64,000 bases of DNA from Acanthococcus lagerstroemiae (GCA_031841125.1 CM063107.1:46761497-46825496), one strand, 5' to 3'. Shown: positions 1 to 9,967, counted from the first letter of the stretch. Made by a program: numbers and translations. The notes: generated by a model not told the origin, from the letters alone.

Positions 1-324
1 CCGATTAGGGGAGGTATACGAGCTGGTTAAGAAAAGTTAAACAACAATTGGCATTTCCTCTTATATATTATTAAAATCGTAACAAAAAGCACGTAGAAGG
101 CAAACTCCAACAGATAAACTCTGTTGAAAGCGATGAAAAACTACAACTATATCTCTTTCTAGGAAATGTAGCTTTTCCAAATATTAATTACTGATGATGG
201 CATTCCAACAGGTATATAATTTCTCTGGACGCAAAAAGCTCCCCATGCGGCATGCGGATGTACGGGAGAGAGCTACTCGGAGTAGCATCATCATGGGAAG
301 GTTTTTTTTTTTTAATAGGTATTT
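1..324. other. Unannotated AT-rich flank
   Basis: No gene, repeat pair or RNA gene was recognised. The short open frames are not convincing. A T-run near 301-313 marks the edge of the LINE scrap that follows. Confidence 0.4.
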
Positions 325-520
325 AAAATAGGAACTTGAAATGTGAGAAGCTTGACTGGAGTTGGAAGATTAGAGAATCTTGAGAGAGAAATGAAGAGAC
401 TTAACCTAGGAATAGTTGGTGGAAAGAGGAGAATGATTTTTGGTCAGAAGACTTTGGAATAATAAATACAAAGGGAATAAAAGGACAAGCAGGCGTCGGA
501 GTTACTATGAATAAAAAGTC
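325..520 (+). pseudogene. LINE endonuclease-domain fragment (broken)
   Basis: The + strand reads I-G-T-stop-N-V-R-S-L-T-G-V-G-R-L-E-N-L-E-R-E-M. This is the start of the apurinic-like endonuclease domain of non-LTR retrotransposons ('IGTWNVRSL', often labelled craniofacial development protein 2-like), with the usual Trp codon changed to a stop. After about 30 residues the frame changes, and WKEENDFWSEDFGIINTKGI followed by a G-Q-A-G-V-G-V run continues the same domain, as if 10-15 codons were lost near 418-422. The reverse transcriptase part is absent here, but a related RT fragment lies at 38.0-39.6 kb. Clade (RTE/CR1-like) is an inference from the endonuclease wording. A dead fragment, not a gene. 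Confidence 0.65.
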
Positions 521-537
521 TCTAATATATACAAAAC

Positions 538-560
538 ATTGTTTGTTTGTTTGTTTGTTC
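538..560. repeat. (GTTT)n microsatellite
   Basis: Five tandem GTTT units can be read directly. The same motif recurs in the direct repeats near 19.85 kb and 21.33 kb. Confidence 0.85.
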
Positions 561-1912
561 AAGGTTAGCGGGTGAGCCATAAGAGCTAGGGGTTCGTACT
601 TTCTGGATGTGTTCACGTTAAATCTGGGAAGGTTTTAGCTAAAAAAGATTTTGGTAATCTTACTCTCAGGAGGGAGGCCACAAAATTTTGCTCCCTCTGA
701 CACCCTGATTTTTTTCGACTTGGACTTTTCGGAAGTGTTTTATATTAAACTTCTTCATATTGTCTTAAAATCTGGTAATTGTAACTGTCTCCTTTCAAAA
801 ATTATTAGGGGGTTGAAAATCGGAAATTCTCAAAACGAGCTCGAAGTACCTTATTATTGTATACGTGCATCTAACAAGGTCCCACTTTGTCGGTATGGAG
901 TTATGTATGTTAAGTTATACTAAAAAACATTTCTGATCAAATGAGACCATGCGGAACCTCCTAAGTTCAAACTTGGCCAAGATATTCGCTTCCAAAGTCA
1001 AAATTTCAAAAAACATATATATGTATTTGTAGTTTTGAGAAAAAACACGTATAAAGTTTTGTTACAATTGTCCAGTGAAAAATGTAAAAAATATTAATGA
1101 ATTTTGAACTTCGGAGAGTCCGCGGGGTCTCATTCGATCATATGCGGTTTGCCTCATTCGAAAGAGCAGGGTTCGCTCTACCAGTAACGCTAAAAATCCA
1201 AAAATTCATATTTTTGACCTTACATCCAAAAAATAGCTGTATCTTCGTAAATAAAATCGACAAAATGGGACCGTTTTAGATGCTCGTTTATATCTGATTT
1301 AACGCGACCACAGTACACATGAATATTGTTTTGTACACATTTATGTGCCACACGGTCCAGTTTCAGAACTATATCATCTCCGAAAGCCCTGAAATTTCCT
1401 TTTTTTAAAAATATATCCAGAATTTCTTCTAATTATCCGATTGGATTTTTGAAAACACCAAAATTCTCGTCTGATTAACACAAACATGATGTGATAAACT
1501 GCAAATGAATCAGGACTGTCTTAGAATATGAAAACATGAAATAACTACAGCTAAAAAATATAGTTCATTGTCACAGTATACCAAAATATTGCTACAGTTT
1601 TCTGGAATTCTACTCAGCTTAACGTAGTACAAGTTTTTTTAATACTTATGACTTCAAATTAAAATCGACTTTCAAATTGTCAAGTTTTTCATATAATTTT
1701 TTATTCTAAAAAATTTGTATCATGACTCTTTGATTTTTTCCCTTCGTGACAACAATTTTCCATGAACCTCTCTTAAATTTCTAATACAATTTTTTTGAAG
1801 TCTTTCAATAATAACTCAAGTTCAATACTCCATTTTATCGAATAATTTTAATTTCAGAATTTTATATTTCTTTAAACTGATTTTGTCATAATTTGTTGAT
1901 GATTTTTCCAGT
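561..1912. other. AT-rich stretch, nothing recognised
   Basis: Scattered short open frames on both strands show no domain. The 90-residue + frame at 651-923 and the 60-residue frame at 1097-1279 have no recognisable motif. The right edge is the target site of the Gypsy element. Confidence 0.4.
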
Positions 1913-2089
1913 TTTGGCCGATGCGTGTTACGGCGAGAAAAAAGATCGATAACTTGCTGCTCGTATAAACTCTTTGCATACTAAATACTGTACAACGTTA
2001 AAAGTAGATACATGAAATCTCGTGTCTTATCTCCCTGTAACCGGTTAATCTCTGACTGAAAAGTTGCCTTATGGCTGCGCGTCGCCACA
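1913..2089 (-). repeat. 3' LTR of the Gypsy element
   Basis: Matches 6508-6686 base for base except for a missing AT dinucleotide in the CTCT(AT)TTGCAT segment. On the element's strand it begins TGTGGCGACG directly after a purine-rich tract and ends GGCCAAA. At under 180 bp it is at the short end for Ty3/Gypsy LTRs. Confidence 0.95.
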
Positions 2090-2106
2090 AGGACTCCTCC
2101 CCCAGT
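2090..2106 (-). other. Polypurine tract
   Basis: On the coding strand the bases just before the 3' LTR read CTGGGGGAGGAGTCCT, a G/A-rich run abutting TGTGG. Position and composition fit the plus-strand priming tract of an LTR retrotransposon. Confidence 0.75.
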
Positions 2107-2300
2107 GCTGCCCACGGGGCACACGAACAATTTTGCTTATAACTTATACCAGGATCAGAGGGGAAGAAATTCAGGGAGGTTAGCCGGAAAATTTGTTAGT
2201 CCCCACGGGTGGGAAGAATGTAAAGAGACATAAAATTGCAAAGATAATTAGCGTAAAATTACAAAAATGGTAGAAATATTAAAAAATGGTAACTTATTCC
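2107..2300 (-). other. Gypsy 3' untranslated spacer
   Basis: This lies between the pol stop and the polypurine tract. There is no open frame of note and no envelope gene. Confidence 0.6.
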
Positions 2301-5300
2301 TTATTTTGGGTAGACGCCTCCAAACCGTACTCTTCTGATTGCCTTGGCTGTTTTTGGTACTGGTTTCGTCTCGGGTACCGGCACCTGGTCTGGTTCTGTG
2401 TCCTTGAGCAGGAACGCGGGTTTCACCTGGTCTATGGATATTGTAGAATGCTTCCCGTCGATGTCAACTGTGATGGTCTTCTCTGTCCTGCTCAGCACTC
2501 TGTATGGTCCTTTGTACGGATGTTCGAGGGCCTTCCTCTGTAGCTCCACTCGGACAAAAACGTGGTCTGCCTGTGCGAGTGATGCCGGGACATATACGGG
2601 AGTTGATCCATGTCGCCTAGTGCGCGTACCAAACCGGCGCATAGCTGCTGCCAATGCCTTGACAAACTCTGGTGCATTCAGGATCTGGTGGTTTTCAGAG
2701 GTGGCGAAGAATTCTCCCGGTAGGCGCAGTTCGGCACCATATGCCATCTGCGCTGGTGCCACCTTGCTGTCCTCGTTAACTGCGCACCTTAGGCCGAGTA
2801 GGATGAGTGGCAGGATAGCCACCCAGTCAGCCTGAGCGTAGGCCATGATGGCTGCTTTCATGGTGCGATGCCATCTCTCAATTCTGCCGTTCGCCTGTGG
2901 GTGATAAGGCGTTGTGCGAATGCGTTTGGCCCCGAACATGTTGAGTAGCCTATTGAAGAAATCCGCCTCAAACTGTCTGCCTTGGTCGGTAGTTACTCGT
3001 AGTGGCGCTCCAAAACGAGCCACCCAGGTGTTGAGGAAAATCCTGGACACTGCCTCAGCTGTGATTTCGTTCGTTGGTACAGCTTCAGGCCACCTAGACT
3101 GGCGGTCGACCATGGTGACGATGTAGCGCTTTCCCTGTGCCAGTGGTAATGGTCCCACTATATCGAGGTGCACGTGGTCAAACCTGTTGCTTGGTGGGAA
3201 GTTACCAACTGCGCTTCGGGTATGGCGTGATACCTTGCTCCTCTGGCACTGTACGCACGCTCGTGCCCAGGTCTCGCATTTTTTCTGGATGCCCGGCCAC
3301 ACGTACCTTCTTGAGACCATTTTGGCAGTTGCCCGAGGGCCTGCATGTGCAAGATTATGGACCAACTCAAATGCTGTGCGCCTGTACTGTTTTGGCAAGA
3401 ATGGTCGAGGCTTCTCGCCTGAGACGTCACAAAAGATCTCAATACCTTCGCCAGGAACCGTTACCTTCTGCAGCTTGAGTCCTGTAGTATTTGAGTGTAG
3501 CAAGTTGAGCAACTCTATATCGGTCTCTTGTGTCTTGCACAGTTCTTCATATGGCACCATGGTTGGTACTCCTATTGCGCTAATTCGGGAGAGAGTGTCT
3601 GCAGGGATATTCTCGATCCCTTTTACATGTCGAATCTCCGTCGTGTATTGGGAGATATAGTTCAGTTGTCGCAGGCGGCGCGGTGGGGCGTTTTCAGACT
3701 TCTTGGAGAAAGCATACACTAGGGGCTTGTGATCTGTATACACCGCAAAATGGCGTCCTTCTAGCTGAGTATGGAAGTGCTTTATTGAGGCGTATATGGC
3801 CAGTAGTTCACGGTCATAAGCACTGTATTTCCCCTCGGTGGGTGATAACTTTCTTGAGTAGAAGGCCAAAGGTTCTATTTGCGCATCTATCACCTGGTGG
3901 AGCGCTGCGCCAATAGCTGTGTCCGATGCGTCTGTACACAATGTGATCTCCGCTTCTTCTTTGGGGTGTGCCAGCATAGTGGAGTTGGCAAGTGCCTGTT
4001 TAAACTGTTCGAATGCTCCCTCTGCGTCTTCTGTCCACTCCAATGGCGTGTGATCACGTTTCCTGTTTGATTTTATGATTGCCTGTAGCCTCCGCTGTAT
4101 GTCTGCTGCCTGAGGGATGTTCCGTCTGTAGTAGTTGGCCATTCCTAGGAATCTGCGTAGGCCTTGTACATCTAAGGGCTTGTTGTATTCTAGGATCGGT
4201 TGCACCCTTTCGGGTAGCGGGCGGATGCCCTTCTCATCGACCATGTAGCCCAGGAACGGGATTTCTGTGCAAGCATAGGTACATTTGCTGACATTCAAAG
4301 TTAGGCCAGCCTGATCCAGTCTTCTGAGCACCCTGCGCATGTCCCTTTCATGTTGTTCAGCGTTCTCCGATGCGATAAGGATGTCATCCAGGTACGCATA
4401 TGCAAAGTCTAGCCCGCGCAGGACCCCATGTATGAACCGCTGGAACGTTTGAGCTGCGTTCTTCAGTCCATTTGGCATGACCAGGTATTCGTACAACCCT
4501 AGGGGCGTTATAATGGCTGTCTTCTCGACATCTGCTTCTGCCATGGGGATGTGGTAGTACGCCTTTTCCATGTCCAGTGTGGTAAAAATCTTGGTGCCGG
4601 CCAGCTGCTGGTTGAAATCTAGGATGTTTGGCACCGGATATTTGTCAGGCTTTGTTTGAGCGTTAAGCGCCCTGTAGTCCCCGCATAAGCGCCACTCCCG
4701 GGTACCCTTCTTTGGCCGCATGGTGATTGGTGAAGCCCATGCGCCCTTGCCTGGCCGCACCCGGCCCTTCTCCATCTCCTCTTCGAGGATCTTACGGAGT
4801 GCTCGTAGTTTGTCTGGTGCCAGTCGCCTTGCTCGCTGTGCCACCAGTTGCCCTTTGGACTCAATGATGTGTGAGGTACCAGTGACAATTCTGCACCTGC
4901 GCTCGTTGCCTGGCTGTACTAGGGTAGGCGTATCAGCTAAAATTCGTGCGAACTCGCTGGCGTGGTTAACTGCAAAAACGCCCGGGTTGTGGATTGCTCG
5001 GATGACGCCGTTTTTCCGCAGCAGAGTGACTCTGTCGGTGAGGCACCTATTTCGTAAATCAACCAGTAGTGCGAAGTGTTCGATCAGGTCTGCCCCGATG
5101 ATGGGGTATTTTACATCAGCGACTATAAATGCCCACTTGAATGCTCGGCGTAATCCCAAATCCAAGGTCACCTGCTTCCGGCCGTACGTATTAATTGGTG
5201 TGCCGTTGGCTGCATACAGCTTGTAAGCGCTGGGAGTTGGTCGCCTTCCCCGCGTCACTGGGAGCACTGACACGTCCGCACCCGTGTCGATGAGGTAGTA

Positions 5301-5396
5301 CTGCTTTGTTTTCGGGTCACGGATGAATAAGCGCCGGGAGGTTGTTTCGGCGTCTCCAGCGGCGCTCTGGGACGCGCCTACTTGTTTCCCGACTGT
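2301..5396 (-). CDS. pol: Gypsy pol polyprotein: protease, reverse transcriptase, RNase H, integrase
   Basis: Open from just after a stop at 5397-5399 to the stop at 2301. The first Met (5273) is not the real start, because the protease active site L-I-D-T-G-A-D lies upstream of it at about 5285. Entry is inferred by -1 frameshift at 5384-5390. Positions below count from the Met at 5273. RT spans about 170-350, with catalytic D234 (TLDMEKAYYHIP) and YLDD at 294-297. RNase H spans about 440-565, with D448, E489, D514 and D559. The integrase zinc-binding region has H639, H643, C673 and C676. The integrase core has D704, D763 and E799, an exact DD35E spacing. A GPY/F-type C-terminal module (KGPYRVL) lies near 921-927. 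No internal stop or frameshift was seen. Two RT positions are unusual: MPNGL where MPFGL is common, and AYYHIP where AYHQIP is common. It makes the enzymes that mature the polyprotein, copy the RNA and insert the cDNA. Confidence 0.95.
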   Translation of the reverse strand, partial: TVGKQVGASQSAAGDAETTSRRLFIRDPKTKQYYLIDTGADVSVLPVTRGRRPTPSAYKLYAANGTPINTYGRKQVTLDLGLRRAFKWAFIVADVKYPIIGADLIEHFALLVDLRNRCLTDRVTLLRKNGVIRAIHNPGVFAVNHASEFARILADTPTLVQPGNERRCRIVTGTSHIIESKGQLVAQRARRLAPDKLRALRKILEEEMEKGRVRPGKGAWASPITMRPKKGTREWRLCGDYRALNAQTKPDKYPVPNILDFNQQLAGTKIFTTLDMEKAYYHIPMAEADVEKTAIITPLGLYEYLVMPNGLKNAAQTFQRFIHGVLRGLDFAYAYLDDILIASENAEQHERDMRRVLRRLDQAGLTLNVSKCTYACTEIPFLGYMVDEKGIRPLPERVQPILEYNKPLDVQGLRRFLGMANYYRRNIPQAADIQRRLQAIIKSNRKRDHTPLEWTEDAEGAFEQFKQALANSTMLAHPKEEAEITLCTDASDTAIGAALHQVIDAQIEPLAFYSRKLSPTEGKYSAYDRELLAIYASIKHFHTQLEGRHFAVYTDHKPLVYAFSKKSENAPPRRLRQLNYISQYTTEIRHVKGIENIPADTLSRISAIGVPTMVPYEELCKTQETDIELLNLLHSNTTGLKLQKVTVPGEGIEIFCDVSGEKPRPFLPKQYRRTAFELVHNLAHAGPRATAKMVSRRYVWPGIQKKCETWARACVQCQRSKVSRHTRSAVGNFPPSNRFDHVHLDIVGPLPLAQGKRYIVTMVDRQSRWPEAVPTNEITAEAVSRIFLNTWVARFGAPLRVTTDQGRQFEADFFNRLLNMFGAKRIRTTPYHPQANGRIERWHRTMKAAIMAYAQADWVAILPLILLGLRCAVNEDSKVAPAQMAYGAELRLPGEFFATSENHQILNAPEFVKALAAAMRRFGTRTRRHGSTPVYVPASLAQADHVFVRVELQRKALEHPYKGPYRVLSRTEKTITVDIDGKHSTISIDQVKPAFLLKDTEPDQVPVPETKPVPKTAKAIRRVRFGGVYPK

Positions 5397-6261
5397 TTAT
5401 CGCTACCCTTAGCAGAGAACTCGGACCACTCCTTACACCAATCCTGGCAATTTCGTGCGCTGCCGCCGAACTTAAAATGGTACCAGCAAGTGTCGAATTT
5501 TCTTCGCCCCCGGACTTACTTCGTGACCGGTTCGGATACGGACTGTTGCTGCGGCTACGACTACGACGAGCTTGACCCTGTCGCAATCCTGCCACCTCTC
5601 TGCGCAAGTCGTTGAGCGCATTGACGAGCTCGCTTAGTTGTTGCTGGTTTACCGGCGCGCTCGGGTTGGCTGTAGCTGCCATGCTGGTTGCTGCTACTGA
5701 CCTGGCTGGACCTACATCCATGATCTTATCGGCCATGACAGCAATCTCAGACAGTGGTGAGGAAGATGGTGCCAGTATTCGCTGTACGTCCTCTGGCAGT
5801 AACGAAGTGAAGACAGTGCGCATAATAGTTAGAGACACCTTACCTTGGGCTGTGTGCTCCATCTCTCGTAGCAGTGCTGTTGGTTTGCGGTCTCCTAGGG
5901 TCAACCCCTGCAGGATCCTCCGGATGCGCTGTTCTTCGCTGTCTGCGTGAATGCTCACCAATTTCTCCTTGACCGCAGTGTATGGCGCCTCCGGCGGTTT
6001 GCGTACTATTTCCGCCACATCACGCAGTATTTCCTGTGGTATTGCGGTAATAACGTGATGGTACCTGGTCCTTTCACTGGTGACATTGCTGAGTGCAAAA
6101 CTGGCCTCTGCCTGGTAGAAGAAGAACTCGATATCATCCTTCGAGAACTGAGGCATCTTGACGGCGATTCGCTCCACGTACGTGGGCCCGGAGCCAGACG
6201 ATATTGGCAGCTCTCGCTTCATCGTGTCTGGATCTGAGGACTTCTCGTCCCTGCTGAACAT
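5317..6261 (-). CDS. gag: Gypsy gag, main frame, with frameshifted C-terminus
   Basis: The first Met at 6261 starts a 314-codon frame. Residues 33-165 (VKMPQFSKDDIEFFFYQAEA onward) look like a retrotransposon capsid domain. Residues about 206-226 could form a short coiled coil, and 230-250 are an Arg/Ser-rich basic tract typical of the region before the zinc knuckle. After residue 254 the frame runs into sequence with no Gag character and stops at 5319. The expected knuckle is found in another frame at 5378-5515. The simplest reading is a single-base loss in the AAAA run at 5498-5501, or an assembly error there. A second programmed shift is possible but less likely, since no slippery heptamer fits. 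Gag forms the particle that packages the element RNA. Confidence 0.85.
   Translation of the reverse strand: MFSRDEKSSDPDTMKRELPISSGSGPTYVERIAVKMPQFSKDDIEFFFYQAEASFALSNVTSERTRYHHVITAIPQEILRDVAEIVRKPPEAPYTAVKEKLVSIHADSEEQRIRRILQGLTLGDRKPTALLREMEHTAQGKVSLTIMRTVFTSLLPEDVQRILAPSSSPLSEIAVMADKIMDVGPARSVAATSMAATANPSAPVNQQQLSELVNALNDLRREVAGLRQGQARRSRSRSNSPYPNRSRSKSGGEENSTLAGTILSSAAAHEIARIGVRSGPSSLLRVAINSRETSRRVPERRWRRRNNLPALIHP
5361..5390 (-). promoter_or_regulatory. -1 ribosomal frameshift signal: GGGAAAC plus stem-loop
   Basis: On the coding strand the heptamer G GGA AAC (5390-5384) sits in the X XXY YYZ register of the gag zinc-knuckle frame, one codon before that frame's TAG (5380-5378). A slip of -1 there enters the pol frame exactly. 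Five bases downstream, GGCGC (5378-5374) can pair with GCGCC (5365-5361) across an 8-base loop. A further CCAG/CTGG pairing (5370-5367 with 5359-5356) would suggest a pseudoknot, but its last loop is only one base, so a plain hairpin is safer. Slippery-site logic is established for retroelements; use here is inferred. Confidence 0.8.
5378..5515 (-). CDS. Gag C-terminal zinc-knuckle frame (out of frame with gag body)
   Basis: This short frame opens after a stop at 5516-5518 and ends at TAG 5378-5380. It encodes CWYHFKFGGSARNCQDWC, the C-x2-H...C-x3-C nucleic-acid-binding knuckle found at the Gag C-terminus of many invertebrate Gypsy elements, then a short hydrophilic tail. It is -1 relative to the 6261 gag frame. 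The knuckle normally belongs to Gag just before pol, so this is the true end of gag, displaced by a one-base change in the A-run at 5498-5501. Confidence 0.75.
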   Translation of the reverse strand, partial: VRGRRKFDTCWYHFKFGGSARNCQDWCKEWSEFSAKGSDKQSGNK

Positions 6262-6488
6262 TTTGGCCGCCGCCCGAAAGTTATCAGCTCGCCGAACTTC
6301 AACAAACTTGCGCGGTTTGTATAGACGCGTTTTCCAAGTCGCGACACTCCACTATGTGCCCGGACTTGCACAAGCTTGTACTTCGTGCCGAATTCTTACG
6401 AGTTACACTGTTTTGTAGAGAACGAAAAAAAAGACTCGCGAAAAACGAGTGCCTGAGAATCGCGTTCTAACGTGGAAAAAAATAGGAT

Positions 6489-6506
6489 CGTATGTCGAGG
6501 TCACCA
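6489..6506 (-). other. Primer-binding site (tRNA not identified)
   Basis: On the coding strand TGGTGACCTCGACATACG starts one base after the 5' LTR. A TGG start fits pairing to a tRNA CCA end. I could not assign the tRNA with confidence. Confidence 0.6.
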
Positions 6507-6507
6507 C

Positions 6508-6686
6508 TTTGGCCGATGCGTGTTACGGCGAGAAAAAAGATCGATAACTTGCTGCTCGTATAAACTCTATTTGCATACTAAATACTGTACAACGTTAAAA
6601 GTAGATACATGAAATCTCGTGTCTTATCTCCCTGTAACCGGTTAATCTCTGACTGAAAAGTTGCCTTATGGCTGCGCGTCGCCACA
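6508..6686 (-). repeat. 5' LTR of the Gypsy element
   Basis: This is the partner of 1913-2089 and serves as promoter end of the element on the minus strand. TGTGGCGACG at its start and GGCCAAA at its end match the 3' LTR. No polymerase II elements could be assigned with certainty. Confidence 0.95.
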
Positions 6687-7689
6687 TCAGTGTTATTGTA
6701 ACTCAATCGCGCCTTCCTTTTTGAAAATTACCCGGCGAAAATCTCCCAGAGAGACCCACCCAGCCATTATTCTTAGCCCCAAAAATCTGATTTCTGGGTC
6801 ATAACTCGTTTCCTATCGCCTTTATAAGAAAAAGTTTCAAACAAAAACTCTGCACCTAATGCTCTATACAAGAGATCCTTCATAATCTTGTCATAATTCC
6901 TCTAGGAAGTCGTAAAGGGGGAGGGAGATTCAAAATAACCCTTTACGACACCATATATTAATATAGGCTTTATGGAACAAGATTATAGAATTTTCGAAAT
7001 TTCGTTAGTCTTAGTGAATTGTGTAAATTAAAAGGATGCAAATTATTAATCACTCATTTCCGTATAGGTCGGTACTTAGCTATGTACGTACCTACCAATG
7101 GGAATTTTTACTGCCCCTTACCCCCTTCTCCTCCCTCCTTGTATGTGCATGTCAATTTGTGTCTTTCTGGTGTCTAATTGGTCTTGAAGAAGATTTTTGA
7201 AAGGCATTTTTAGACCCTCTAGTTGTGCGAATGCCGCAATCAAGGTACCGTTCTGAGGGCGGAGGGTTTGAACTCACTGAATTCATTTATCATTTTTTAT
7301 GTCAGTTTGACCATAAATCTTAAATTGTAGCCCCACAGGAGTGGAAGGGTTACGAAAATGAAGTGAAATGCAGCATGAGTATTAGGTGAACCTTTATTCA
7401 CTGTTCATCGTGTTTTTTTTTCTGTTTTTTTTTTTCTAATTTTACACGAGACTTTCCTAGTTTTGTTTCAGTAAAATAAAAATGCAAGAAAAGATTCAGG
7501 TCGATCGCGAATGTGAAAAATACACAGAGTTTTGACATCAGCCTCAACCAGGTAAAAAATTCATACTCTCAAATTTCGAGAGTTCATTCGATATACACCA
7601 AAAGTACAATAGTTTGATTCCCCAATCTGGGCTTATGACCCCTGGCAAATAGCTTCAAAAAAGGGGGGGGAAGTGACTGAAAACTGAAA
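6687..7689. other. AT-rich stretch, nothing recognised
   Basis: No gene or repeat partner was found. It contains a T-run near 7411-7435 and a G-run near 7662-7670. Confidence 0.4.
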
Positions 7690-8335
7690 GTCGAGATAGC
7701 GGTCGACTTACAGGTTTTCAAAGTCGCTGAATTCAATTCTGTTAGTAATTTCTACATTCAACCGGTGGAATACAACTGGAGGGACTGGTAGTAAAATATT
7801 AGTAATTCTTTCAAGATTCTATTCGATTTATAGGTTTCAGAAGTCGACGAATTCAATTCTGGGGACAATACTTTTACACTCGACCTCCTGGTGTACGGCT
7901 GGACCCACTTGAGTAAAATAATATGGTAATTTTTCCAGGTTGATATTTGATTTATACGCTTCTAATGCCACTGAATTCAATTCTGACGGTATTTTTTACG
8001 TTTGACCTCGTGGGGTACCGCTCCAGATGCGTGGATCAAATATTAGTAATTTTTCTAAAATAATATTCGGTTTGTAGATTTTGGTAATCTTACTTAAACT
8101 CAAAAATTCGTGTCTTGAGATTTCGAAAACCGGCAAACCGAATATTATCTTGGAAAAATTATACATTTTGATCCCAGTGCCTGCAGTGGTACTTCATGGG
8201 GTCAAATGTAAACTGTATCACCAGAATTGAATTCAATCGCCTCGAAAGACTATAAGTTGAAAACCATCTCGGAAGAATTGTTAATATTTTACACCTCCAA
8301 GGGTACACCCGACAGAGAATAAGACTGAATTCATT
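7690..8335. repeat. Array of about 125-bp units, direct then inverted
   Basis: GAATTCAATTCTG recurs near 7730, 7849 and 7974 within diverged units that also share a bicolon of AGTAATTTTTC and TTCGATTTATAGG-like segments and a 'TGGTGTAC' core. From about 8130 to 8330 the same unit runs in the opposite orientation (CAGAATTGAATTCAAT, AATATTATCTTGGAAAAATTA). The switch point is near 8085-8125. The whole can fold back on itself. Confidence 0.7.
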
Positions 8336-9967
8336 CTAGGCTTTGTTAGAAGTATATTGCCCTATCGTAATTCAAAATCAAGAAACAAAAAGCTCTTACT
8401 GAATTTATATTAAAAATAAAATTGTGTCGTGGGCCATTCAGACGAAACATAATATTCTGAAAATTGCCTTTAATTTTCGTTGATTCCTAAACCGTTGACT
8501 AGATTACGGAAGTACGTATACTTTCGAATAAGGAGACATTCACCCCTTTTCTATAGCACCCAGTTAACTTAAAAAGCAAACGAGTGACAAAAATGAAATC
8601 AAATTTTTAAAATGAGTCCTGTTAATAATTACGTCAGCGGGATATTAGATTAAAATCTTACGTCACTCCCCAAAGTGAACGTTGAGTACTATCGAGCCTA
8701 TAAAATAATAATAAAAAGATTTGAAATCGATTAGAATCCTGCTAAGTTCGATTAAACGATAACGTGGTCACCTATAAAAAATGTTACTCCGGTCACGTAT
8801 GGCCAGTAAATAGGTTTTTCCAAGCAAGCAAAATCAGCTCGTGTTCCTAATATTCTATTTCATAGTTGTAAATGGCACTGACGATAAAAATGTTGCTCAG
8901 AAAAACGACAGTCCCAGCACCATACATCGGGAAAAATCTGAAAATTTTCTAAAATTTTTCAAAGAGGGAAGCTTGTCACGAACTGACTTCACACAGATAA
9001 TGAAATTCAAAACATTTTAGATTTACAAGAAGTTAAAGAAAAAAATCAAACATGTATAGTCTTACAAGAAATCTTAAAAATTTTTAATCCACAAGAGATT
9101 AAATAACTGTAAATTTGTAAAAAAATTTAAATAATTAATTTTTTTTTTTTAAATTGAACAATTAATTTTTTTTTAATTTGAACAATTTTTTCAAATGTTT
9201 GAGAAATTATCTAAAAAGCAGGCATAACATTCGTACAATTTTGAATAAATTTTAAAAAGGCATAGGCGTTGATAAAGTGAATTTAAAGAGACACAAATTT
9301 CAAATTTTAAAAAGTTACTATTTTATAAAAACTGTTCAAAATGCAGATTAAGTAGTAGCTTTAATTTAATAAAAGTTGAAATTTAAAGAATTTTTTGAAA
9401 ATTTATATTCAAAAAAGTCGAGGAATATAAGAAAGAGAAATTTACAAAGATTTGAAGAAATTTTGAATGTGAATTTGCAAGAATACCAAATTATTCTAAT
9501 GTACTAAACATCTAATAAAAAAATTCAGGCGAGAGTCGGGTACCATATAAAACCAAACATCGATTTTGTCTCTGGTGCCTCGACCAATTGAGCTAGGAAG
9601 ACGAAACTGCCGCATCAAATATTGTGGTCCTTTCATAAAAAGGGGGCTCTTTTATAGTCCCTGTCCAGTTCATGTCTTATCACAATACATCCTGATATTT
9701 TTTTTTTTTTACATCCCATGGTATCTAACTGAACACGTACCATGGGAAATAAGTTTAGGAACACGAGATACATGTGGGAAAAGCGAACGGAATCGTTGTA
9801 CAAATTTATTTTTATAGCGAAAAATACGGAAACAAATCTGTGGACGTTTTGAAGATTTTTTGGAAATTTTGAGAACAACAGATATTATTGGCGCTTAGAG
9901 TAGTTGATCGAAATTATATCTTCTCATTTAATATTCATCTCACCTCTGAAACACTCGGAAAATGAAA
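8336..9967. other. Very AT-rich stretch, nothing recognised
   Basis: Long A and T runs (for example 9139-9172) and no supported coding frame. The open frames at 9566-9878 on both strands are short and featureless. Confidence 0.4.

Larger units (their letters stand above)
1913..6686 (-). mobile_element. Ty3/Gypsy LTR retrotransposon, nearly complete, minus strand
   Basis: A 4.77-kb element has two direct terminal repeats (177 and 179 bp) that differ only by a 2-bp indel. On the coding (minus) strand the order is 5' LTR (6508-6686), primer site, gag, pol (protease, RT, RNase H, integrase), polypurine tract, 3' LTR (1913-2089). This protease-RT-RNaseH-integrase order is Ty3/Gypsy. There is no envelope-like frame. 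The flanks carry ACTGA and ACTGG on the element's strand, a 4/5 match consistent with a short target-site duplication. The element is clearly more GC-rich than its surroundings. LTR identity implies recent insertion, and pol is fully open, but gag has a frame lesion. Confidence 0.95.

Noticed and set aside
2107..2300. An envelope gene between pol and the 3' LTR
   Set aside because: Only about 200 bp are available and no frame is open.
2344..5226. Plus-strand open frames of 60-168 codons across the Gypsy element
   Set aside because: They lie opposite the well-supported pol and gag frames and contain no domains.
5356..5378. H-type pseudoknot downstream of the slippery site
   Set aside because: The CCAG/CTGG second stem is possible, but the loop that must cross the first stem would be one base, which is too short; kept as a hairpin only.
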